A DNA stretch of 64,000 nucleotides, taken from assembly GCF_000149955.1 (NCBI RefSeq), contig NC_030991.1, positions 1,990,914 to 2,054,913 on the forward strand, written 5' to 3'. Source of the DNA: Fusarium oxysporum f. sp. lycopersici 4287 (Eukaryota > Ascomycota > Sordariomycetes > Hypocreales > Nectriaceae). The notes under the pieces are model-generated. The model did not search any database. It had not been told where the DNA came from and saw only the letters and a program-made list of their open reading frames with translations. This document shows, piece after piece, positions 55,218-64,000 of the stretch; position 1 is the stretch's first letter, and the number at the start of each line of letters is the position of its first letter. Position numbers and translations under genes: made by a program.

Positions 55218-56957
55218 TTGGTGTATTCATGTTGTGTTCTGTTGAAATCTACCCCTTGGAGGTTTTACCATTTCGGCTGTAATCTTAAAGTATCCCTGCT
55301 TGCACGTGAGACCCCAGCACCTGTTCAACAATATCTCCAAAAGGCACTGTCAGCCATCGACAACGGCGATGGTCTACCCGTTGCATCCCGAGGAGTTCGA
55401 GTTGCCCTCATTGGGGCTCTCACCCTCATCGTCAAAATGCAGAGCACGCCCGATCTTGGTCACGTCTACGAAGCAGTGAAAATCGGCCAAGTCGAAACAA
55501 AAGCCGCAGCCGAAAGCCTAGCGCATCACGTCAACAGCCTCAAAAATGAGCTCAACGAAACAAACACTAAAGCTCAACAAACCATGGAAGTAGTTCAACG
55601 TAATTCGGAAATTGCGATGGACGCAAAAACGGCCGCGAAAGAAGCCACGGAAATCGGTAAAGCAACAATGAAAATGATCAGAGATATGAAGCTCGTGAGC
55701 CAGCAAAACCATGCTAGCATCACGCCCACTTACGCCAACGTGATGGCGAGGGGAGGGCTGGCGACAAGCATACATAACCCACAGAACCAGAAAGCATCAC
55801 CTGTCCAGACCGTACGCGAGATCATCATCAACATCAGAGACCCTGTCACTATAGCCAACATCAGAGCGATGAGTCCCCGTAGCCTCAAGTCACATGTAGA
55901 CCTCGCAATCGCACAAAGCAGCAACGAACACATAGAGAAGATCAAGGTAGTATCCTCCAATCAGCTCAGGAGCGGTGACTTGAGCATCAAAACGGCCACT
56001 TCATCGGACATGGTAGCGCTTAGACAGTTTGCAGAAGACTGGGAACAAAGGATCGGAAACGGTGCCACTGTACGCATTCCGACGTATGGTGTCTTGGTAC
56101 ATGGTGTACGCACTAGTTCGATGGATATGGATAACTTGGAACTCATTAGAGATGGGTTATTGCAGGATAATAAGCCTTTCATACCAACTGCGGAGATCAA
56201 GTACATAGGCTGGCTGACGAGATCTTCGTCCTCTAAATCAGCATCTTCGGTCGTGGTCGAGTTCACACGACCGGAAGATGCGAATAAAGTTATTGATGGG
56301 GGCCTCATTTGGCAAGGCGAGGTGTTCCAATGCGAACTCTATGACAGACAGTGCCGCGTGAGACAATGCTTCCAGTGTCACAAATATGGCCACATAGGAA
56401 CCCAGTGCAAGGCAACAATAACATGCGGCTACTGCGCGCAAGAGCATCCTACCCGGGATTGCCCAACCAAGAGCGATAGGGACGCACCACGGAAATGTGC
56501 GGCCTGCAACGGTGTACACGAAGCCTGGAATAACCAATGCCCTGTCAGGAAGCAGGAGGTCAATAAAGCCAAAGCGGCCTCTAAACTGCGGCCCAGATAT
56601 CATCTAGAGCTAGAAAGCTTCGTCACCAGGATATCTACCGGAACCAGAACGCGGGAGCGGCAAAACAACACCAACACAATCACCAGGACAGGACGACCTA
56701 TTTTGGAATCAGGCCGACCCCAGGACGCCAGTTCGACCCGGAGCAGGTCGCCTACCAAGAGGCTACAGAAAAGAGCGAACCCTGGCAGTGACCAGGTGGC
56801 GTCAGATAATCCCGATAACGAGATCGTCGTAAACATGGGGAGCCAGCGGCCAAGACGAACGGCAGCCGCTTCCAGGAGGGTCTTGGAAGCACTGGACGTC
56901 AACAGACAAACCACACAGCATGGTCAACAGATGGAAATCGACGACCAAGAATGTTAA
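55218..56957 (+). CDS. LINE ORF1, gag-like RNA-binding protein (5'-truncated)
   Basis: The open frame begins without an ATG and runs 579 codons. Residues about 95-160 form a helical coiled region (HHVNSLKNELNETNTKAQQT). A central domain holds VVSSNQLRSGDLSIKTATSS. The C-terminal third has CCHC-type knuckles: CFQCHKYGHIGTQC, CGYCAQEHPTRDC and CAACNGVHEAWNNQC. Such proteins coat LINE RNA. The stop is TAA 56955-56957, inside the ORF2 start. Confidence 0.82.
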   Translation: MVYSCCVLLKSTPWRFYHFGCNLKVSLLARETPAPVQQYLQKALSAIDNGDGLPVASRGVRVALIGALTLIVKMQSTPDLGHVYEAVKIGQVETKAAAESLAHHVNSLKNELNETNTKAQQTMEVVQRNSEIAMDAKTAAKEATEIGKATMKMIRDMKLVSQQNHASITPTYANVMARGGLATSIHNPQNQKASPVQTVREIIINIRDPVTIANIRAMSPRSLKSHVDLAIAQSSNEHIEKIKVVSSNQLRSGDLSIKTATSSDMVALRQFAEDWEQRIGNGATVRIPTYGVLVHGVRTSSMDMDNLELIRDGLLQDNKPFIPTAEIKYIGWLTRSSSSKSASSVVVEFTRPEDANKVIDGGLIWQGEVFQCELYDRQCRVRQCFQCHKYGHIGTQCKATITCGYCAQEHPTRDCPTKSDRDAPRKCAACNGVHEAWNNQCPVRKQEVNKAKAASKLRPRYHLELESFVTRISTGTRTRERQNNTNTITRTGRPILESGRPQDASSTRSRSPTKRLQKRANPGSDQVASDNPDNEIVVNMGSQRPRRTAAASRRVLEALDVNRQTTQHGQQMEIDDQEC

Positions 56958-59900
56958 CACAAAATACTCTTACAATACTACAGTACAACGTCAGAAAATC
57001 CAAAGACACAGTCATGGCCACGCTCTTACGAGATCCCGACATAGGACGATACGACATCCTCGCTATCCAGGAGCCTTGGAAGAACCCATTCGACACGACA
57101 ACTCACCACCCAGCTAAGGATCAATTTCACCTATGCTACCCAGACAAAGACCAAACCCTTCCAGCCAGGGTCTGCTTTTTCATCAACAAGAGACTCGATC
57201 ACTCCAGGTGGCACTTTGAAGAGACAAACAGAGATCTCGGCTCACTAAACCTAAGACTCGGAACAGAAGAGGAGCAATGGATTATGGTTCACAATGTCTA
57301 CAACCCGACACAAACCGCAACCGAAAGAGGGAGCACGCTACCCCTTCTCGGCAAAGCACTGGAACAATCATCCCAACATGAACAGATCATCATTGGCGAC
57401 TTCAATCTACGCCACGAGCTGTGGGGAGGTGACCGGGTCCAGCGAGCGGATCCTAATGCTGCCGAGCTCATCACAATCATCGAAGATCACTGTCTCACGA
57501 GCAATCTTGTCCCAGGCACTATCACATATGAAGAGCGTGACGGAAGAACGACCATAGACCTATGCCTCACGACGGCGGGCCTGGTGGGCAGACTGATTCA
57601 GTGCGAAATCGAAACAAACATGGACCACGACTCTGACCACCTACCTATCGTCACCTCACTAGACCTGAATATTCTCAAAATGATGGCCAAGCCCCGGCGA
57701 AATTGGAAAGCCTTAGATGAAAAGACATTCACTCGCGTGCTGCAGCGGGAGCTTCCGCCACAGCAAAGACCAAGAACGAAGACAGCTCTGGATAGACATG
57801 TGGAGGAAGTGATGGTAGCCTTAACGGTAGCTGTCGAGGAAGCAGTACCGACGACGATTCCATCGTCTAGATCGAAATCAGGATGGAATGAAGAATGCGC
57901 CAAAGTACTGGCACAATCAAAACGACTCCGTCGGCAACACAGCTTATACCATACCGAAGAGACATGGGAAGCATACCGAACGGCGAGAAATCACAAAGGT
58001 AGAACCATCAAGAAAGCGCTCAGACAGAACCATCGCGAGAGGATAGAAGAAGTTTCTCAATCCCCAACAAACCTCTGGCGGGTAGCAACATGGGCCCGAA
58101 ACAGACATAACCAAAGTCCGAATGTAACACCAGCACTGATTGATCCAGCCACAAAGCAACAAGCAAATACCCCAAACGAAAAAGCAGAGCTTCTCAGAAA
58201 GACCTTTTTTCCAGTGCCACCTGAAACCAATCTCGAAGACATAGAGAATGCCAACTACCCTGCTCCCATAACCATGCCACCGATAACTACGAGAGAGATA
58301 GAAGAAGCCATTGAAGAATCATCCCCATTCAAGGCTCCAGGACCAGACGGCATCGCGAACAAAGCACTCCAAATCGCCTCTCCCTGGATCAAGCACCATC
58401 TCACCAAGATCTTCAATCAGTCCCTCGCCCTTGGCTACTATCCGGAACACTTTCGACAATCCACAACGGTGGTCCTCAGGAAGCCAGGGAAAGACAACTA
58501 TACCGTGCCAAAGGCCTACAGGCCAATCGCTCTATTAAACACTACAGGAAAGATCATGGAAGCGGTGATAGCAAAGAGGCTGAGCTACATCGCCGAGACT
58601 CATGGCTTGCTGCCCGATACCCATATGGGTGGAAGAAAGCTGCGATCAACAGAACACGCCCTTCACCTTATCATCGACAAGATATATGACGCCTGGAACA
58701 CCGGGTCAGGCAAAGTGGCAAGTCTACTGCTTCTGGATGTATCAGGGGCGTTTGACAACATTTCACATGCACGCCTACTACACAATCTGCGGAAGAGAAA
58801 GATAGATGAAAGAACAGTCAAGTGGATCGGAAGCTTCCTGCGCCCAAGATTCACAACGCTATCAATTGATTGCTTCACATCTGAACCCTACAGATTGGAG
58901 ACAGGAGAGCCACAGGGATCAAATCTATCACCGATCCTCTACCTCTTTTACAACGCGGATCTAATAGAAAAGTGCGGAGAATTAGAAGACACAATGACAA
59001 CCGGCTTCATAGACGACGTGGCTATCCTGACCTGGGCAGACTCCACGAAAGAGACATGCAAAAAGCTACAAGAGGCACTCCACGTCGCAGAGAAGTGGGC
59101 GGCCACTCATGCATCTATCTTCGCGCCAGACAAGTTCCAGCTCACTCACTTCACGAGGACAAGAACAAGAATAGATGTAGAGGAACCCCTTCAGACAAGA
59201 TGGGGCATGATCGAACCAAAGAAAACATGCAAGTACCTGGGCCTCATCATGGACTCCACCCTCACCTGGAAACAACACATAGACGAAGTACAACGCAAGG
59301 TCACCAAGACAGTCAACGCCCTAGGCAGCCTCGGCGGCTCAACTTGGGGTGTGACAATGCGAGAGATGCGCAAGATCTACAAAGGAGTGGCGGTGCCACA
59401 GATGATGTACGCCTGTTCTGCCTGGTCGAATGCAAACTGGAGAACCAGGGACAAGCCATATACTGAGCGAACACTGAGCAAGCTTCAAAGCCTACAGGCA
59501 AGAGCCTCCAGGGTGATCAGTGGGGCGTTCAAGGCAACGTCCATACCGGCCCTTGACATAGAAACATACCTTCTACCAGTCGAATTGCAGATCTTCAAGC
59601 ACAATGTCAACGCTCTTGGAAGGATCGGCCCGGGTGATCATGGGCCCACGGAAGGGGAAACGAGAAGAAACAAGAAAAGCCCGAGAAGAGCTATCGAGCA
59701 GTCTATCACCGATCGCCAAGGGCCAAATATTCGGAGACAAGAATACATCACTCCTTACATAGTGCCCCCGTGGTGGCAAGGTCCACAGACGTTCATCGAA
59801 GCAAGCATAGAGGAAGCGCAAGCCAGACACGAGCAAATCATACAAGACGAGCTGGATGCAATACACATCTACACAGATGGTAGTGGCATCGACGGCAGCA

Positions 59901-60787
59901 TCGGTGCTGCCGCGGTCTGCACCACTACCCAAGAAACAAAGAGTGCATATATGGGCGACGAGACAACCTCCACCGTCTACGCCGGTGAACTGCAGGGCAT
60001 CAGCCTAGCCCTCCAGATCGCACAAGAAGACAGATCGAAAGGCAACAGAAGAAGCAAGGTCGCGATCTACACCGACAACCAGGCCGCTATTCGATCCACC
60101 GCCAGGCCCAAGGGCAAATCAGGCGCATACCTGCTCAAGAATATCACGCAACAGATCGACGAACTCCGAACACAAGACCTGAATACCGAGATCAGATGAG
60201 TCCCTGCGCATATAGGAATCCAAGGCAACGAAGACGCAGATCGAGCAGCAAAAGAAGCGACAGGTTGGAGAGAAGGCGGCCTCACAGGACCGAGAGCAGT
60301 AGAACCACAGCAATTATACCCACTTCGATCAACCATGAAGACATGGTCTCATAAAGAGACCATCAAATCATGGGAGACAAGCTGGGTATCCGAGACACGC
60401 GGCCGAGCATCCTTCAGGCACACGCCCAAACCTTCGCGCAAGGTCTTGGACCTGCACGATGGGCTCATCAAGAAGCGCAGCGCACTCCTCATGCAGCTGC
60501 GTACAGAGAAGATAGGCTTCAACGACTTCCTCTTCGGCCGAAGAGTACCAGGTATCACCAGCAACAGATGCCCCTGCGGATCGGATCGACAAACGGTAGC
60601 GCACGTCCTCTTACGCTGCCGTCGACACCGCCAACTCCGGGACCAGGAACTGGGACGACTCCGAGGACGCAACAATCTCCGGAAGCTACTGAACGAGCGC
60701 AATGCAGCCGCCAAGGCAATCAAGTTCATCGAACTGACTCAGATCCTTGGGCAATTTCTGGATCGAGACCTTAATAGACAAAGCTGA
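56951..60787 (+). pseudogene. LINE ORF2: endonuclease, reverse transcriptase, RNase H, with one in-frame TGA
   Basis: ATG 56951 overlaps the ORF1 stop as ATGTTAA. The N-terminal APE-type endonuclease shows LQYNVRKSKD, LAIQEPW, IIGDFNLRHELWGGD and MDHDSDHLPI. Reverse transcriptase motifs include KAYRPIALLNTTGKIMEAVI, LLLDVSGAFDNISH, EPQGSNLSPILY and GFIDDVAIL (the usual YxDD-like site reads FIDD). The RNase H domain starts IHIYTDGSGIDGSIGAA. TGA at 60197-60199 sits where Trp is expected before VPAHIGIQGNEDAD. The frame then continues to 60787, including a C-terminal CPCGSDRQTVAHVLLRC zinc motif. It is otherwise intact, about 1278 codons. Confidence 0.88.
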
Positions 60788-61105
60788 GCACTGGGGGGAG
60801 ACTGTAGGTACGCGGTCGCGAAAGAGAGGTCTTCACAGCCCGAGAGAGCCTCGAATCAAGGATCCATTAGCATTAAACCACTGCGTACATGGGCCTGCCA
60901 GCAAATGTAAATAGTGGTTAGAGAGAGAAAAGCGGGAATTTTGGGAACAGCTGGCCAACGATGTTTGACGTTGGCGAAGTGGGGCACCGCGGAACAATAC
61001 TGATCCGTGAGGCTTCGGCTGTTCGCCGGACCCCGTTATCCGGGCATAATCGTTTAGATGATTACAACCGAGTAGGATATAATCAAATCAATCAATCAAA
61101 TCAAA

Positions 61106-62067
61106 TTTATCACTTAAGGGATTGCTAGTACTTCTATTATAGGCTAAAATAGGTAGGATCCTAAGTATCTATGATTTAGCTCATTTTAATTGGTTGCACC
61201 ACTCTCTCGTGACCTAGCCGGAGCTCCTCCACAATTGAAGGGATTAATTACTTATTTATAAAGATCCTAGTTAGTGAGGCTGAAAATTAAGATTGAAAAT
61301 AGTCAGCTGCCAGCCACAGCGCATATCTATCCAATTACTCTTGTTGCAAAAGAGGGGTGCTGTATAGTATTTAATTAGCTCGTCTTACTCTGTAGAACTG
61401 CGATTCTTAACTCGTTCATCGCTGGCCGTTAGCCAAACTTTGTACCAGCCCCGGAACTTCCCGTATCGATTATCCAACGCTAGACACGCCCGCCTATTTG
61501 ACAGGCTGTCTGGACATTAGAATCTAACTAGTACTTCCGCTAGCAATCGGCGGTTGACTTAGACTGGTGTCGATGTGTGTATAGACGAAGATCAAGCATG
61601 TGGAATCATCGAGCTAACCAATAATATCGGCGGTTCAAGATCGATTACGTATTAATATACCTTTACCTCCACGTCCCGTATCCACTAGATGACGGCAAGA
61701 TGTGGTAGGCTCATGGTGGATCGAATACGAGCACACCATGCGTCTCACCCACCAGCGAATCCGAGCGCCCGAGACAGTTCCATTGAGCACTTCCCTCAAT
61801 GACATTGGGCGTCATTTTGCCCGCAAAACGTCTGTCAAAGCTTATGTAATTGGATTATAATTGACTGCTTGCTTCAGTGGATTGACCCTTTCTTGCACCA
61901 TCTTCCTCCCCGCTCTGCATTGCCGTTGCTGTGATCGCGGGTTGTTCATTTATCAACGCCACAGTCTGAGCTACAATATTCAGACTAGACTCAATATACA
62001 TCTACCAGCAGTCTCTGTAATCGACCTAGTGACTACACAGCGGGCAGCATTTACTTGGCTATTGATC
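61106..62067. other. Intergenic region before the right-edge gene
   Basis: AT-rich sequence without convincing coding potential. The frame open from 61861 upstream of ATG 62068 is Cys-rich and unlike the protein body, so I treat it as leader. Confidence 0.4.
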
Positions 62068-64000
62068 ATGGCTTCGCAGCTGATCGCTGATTGGCAGCCC
62101 ACAATCGATTCCTTTTGGGACAGATACCTCAGGTATAATGCTAGCCTCAGCGAGGCTGACCAGGCGATGGATAGAGACAGCATAACTATGGTACTCAAGC
62201 TTACTGGTCAGGGACACATCGAAGAAGCCATTATCGAATGCGGCCACATGTGGCAGAGAGAAAACGAACGCAGAGCTCCCAGCCTCAAGTTTGCACATGG
62301 CGGCTGCGACAATCACCCCGTCATCTGGATTCTGTCCAGGTTATACGGGTCAGTAAAGTATCCGGATCTGTGGGACACATGTGGAAACTACTGCGTCAAT
62401 CCAGCTTTTCTGATCATGCAAGGAATGGCTCGGGACCTTCCAACTGATAGCCATGCACTGCTGAAGGCATTTGTCACCGTCACGGTATATTGGCTCAGTG
62501 TCAAGAACAATCTGATGATCACTGAAACCATGAAGTACGGGACGAGACTTCTCTCTCAAATAGAGGCCATCCCTAATTTTGACAGCCATGTTGCTGTCTC
62601 ACTGCGGAACTCCTTGGCTGTTGCTTTTCTCCGGAGCCAGATCGATGGCCTGGGGAAACCAGGTATCGACTCAGACCCAGGATGGAACATTACTTGGACG
62701 CAGAGAGAGGCTATCATTCGTGCATTCCCGAACAGCAGAAACGAAGGTCTCTCTGATCTAGATGGGGAGATGCTACGATTATTCTATAGCTTTATCTACG
62801 TCGGTTTGCCACACCAGCTCGACGATAGCAAAGTGGTAGATGACATGATGCAGCTATATCGCGACCGCGAAGCCGTCTATAGCGAAAGGCATGAAACTTC
62901 TATGTCCTTTATTATACCCCTCCTCAGAGATCTCGTTCAACTCATGAGGAAGGTTCCCGGCCCTCTAGCTACTCAAGAAGAACACGGCTTTATTTACGAC
63001 CTGGTAGATTTTTGTCTCGCAAATGGGAAGTACGATCAAGCTCAGGTTCTTGTCCAGGAGTTTATGGCAGTGCCCGGTAGGGTCATTCCCACAGATTCAT
63101 CGACTAGCAGGGAGGAGTTTTCAAGTTGGCGTGCTCCCACCCGTTCTGTCCAGGCATTACTGGCACAGGAAGGAACCCCGGGGAGACATTACTACTGGGA
63201 AGACAGCCGACTGTACACAATATCAATTGGAAAGATTGAAATGTCCCCAGCATACCCAAAGGATCTTTTCCCCAAAGCCCCAGTCAAGGTCACAGCAACG
63301 CCAGGGGCAGGCCTTCAACTTGAGATATCAGACAAGTATCTGCATGATTGGAGTGGACGCAGTGATTCACAAGGACTGCACGACATTACACAGCGGGTGA
63401 AGCGTTCGGAGATATGGCATCTCTTGCAAAAACTTGAAATGATGAAAGACTGGAGAATTCTTCTGGGGTTGGATTCGCAGTCGCATCACCCGATGTGTCA
63501 AAGGAACCGGCATCCTGATTTTCAGGACTCTTTACCGCATGAAGAAGTTTGCAAGGACGATATGTATGGGAAGTCGCATGTTTTTTGGATCTTCAAGGAA
63601 GAGTTGATCGAGGCTACCTTGGCATGTTCCGAACACCACATGGCTGAAGAACCGCGGGACAATTTCTGACTTTGCAATCTAGGACATCAGAGAACCCTAT
63701 ACCTACGTATATCGATTCTTGAATGTTAGCGGCATCGGAGATCCAAGTTGGATGGCTTTGAAATTCCCGCAGAAGGATGGCACGGACGGGAACCGGCCAT
63801 CTACCTGCCAGCACGGAACATGTTCCTATCCGAGAGAACTATCGTACGGATACAAGGGAAATATTCAACAGGACCTGGACATGGAGAAATTGAGAATGCA
63901 GTACGCTGTCAGCGACGGATTCGGGACAGAGGACAACAATGGAGCAAGCCCGACAATCAAATTGGCAGTCCCAGTGATTCCTTATGGCCATTTCGAGAGA
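62068..64000 (+). CDS. Unrecognised protein, partial at the right edge
   Basis: I do not recognise the family. From ATG 62068 (MASQLIADWQPTIDSFWDRY) the frame runs 533 codons to TGA at 63667-63669. It is mostly helical with a possible TPR-like character (LTGQGHIEEAIIECGHMW; VDFCLANGKYDQAQVLVQEF). Past the TGA another frame is open from the AG at 63682-63683 (DIREPYTYVYRFLNVSGIGD) to the window end, with a CxxxxC pair (TCQHGTCSYPREL). A final intron may join them, but I found no good donor. No signal peptide or transmembrane helix is seen in the main frame. Confidence 0.6.

Larger units (their letters stand above)
55218..61105 (+). mobile_element. Tad-like non-LTR retrotransposon (LINE), 5'-truncated
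   Basis: It carries a gag-like ORF1 with zinc knuckles and an ORF2 with endonuclease, reverse transcriptase and RNase H, in the order of Tad/I-type fungal LINEs. The 3' tail after ORF2 ends in an A/TCAAA-rich simple repeat (about 61081-61105), typical of target-primed integration. The first in-frame ATG of ORF1 is internal (about 55436), so the 5' end is truncated. I could not define target-site duplications; the left boundary is approximate (55218-55300). Confidence 0.85.

Overview
This 64 kb window is nuclear DNA of a filamentous ascomycete (Pezizomycotina). Introns are 44-116 nt, mostly about 50-70, with GTAAGT/GTACGT-type donors and CTAAC/CTGAC branch sites. Protein families seen only or mainly in filamentous fungi recur: kinase-ankyrin fusions, an acuF-type zinc-finger/kinase protein, a DUF7580-like/subtilase fusion, OrsD-type zinc-finger proteins, Fot1/pogo, hAT and Tad-like elements. 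I cannot fix the genus from sequence alone. No rRNA, tRNA or CRISPR array was recognised.

Layout. 1-9253: two head-to-head kinase-ankyrin genes. The minus one has lost the DFG aspartate and has an in-frame TGA; the plus one looks catalytically intact. 9371-12362: nested transposon block with a Fot1 fragment, an 806-bp element with 9-bp target duplications, and a complete Fot1/pogo element. 12600-16583: a CorA-like transporter gene split by a complete 3.1-kb hAT element with 8-bp duplications. 16612-25702: three adjacent host genes, namely a >1558-residue zinc-finger/kinase/beta-propeller protein (minus), a DUF7580-like/subtilisin fusion (plus) and a 284-residue protein resembling the gasdermin pore-forming fold (minus). 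27332-38262: a graveyard of OrsD-type proteins, one fused to a tyrosine-recombinase-like domain, with a MITE, a degenerate hAT and an internally deleted hAT. 40224-41318: a bZIP transcription factor. 43097-45908: further OrsD and Fot1 remnants. 46205-46913: a small membrane RING-H2 protein. 48316-55217: degenerate hAT, bHLH and pogo remnants. 55218-61105: a 5'-truncated Tad-like LINE with one nonsense codon. 62068-64000: an unrecognised gene running off the right edge.

How it may work. The most interesting unit is the protease gene and the gasdermin-like gene, convergent and 99 bp apart. Fungal gasdermins (HET-Q1, RCD-1) are cell-death effectors, and HET-Q1 is activated by a subtilase encoded next to it. 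With the neighbouring kinase/propeller gene and the kinase-ankyrin pair, this looks like an accessory allorecognition or immunity-type island in transposon-rich DNA. That role is inference. Splice models below were derived by eye from frame continuity and splice consensus.
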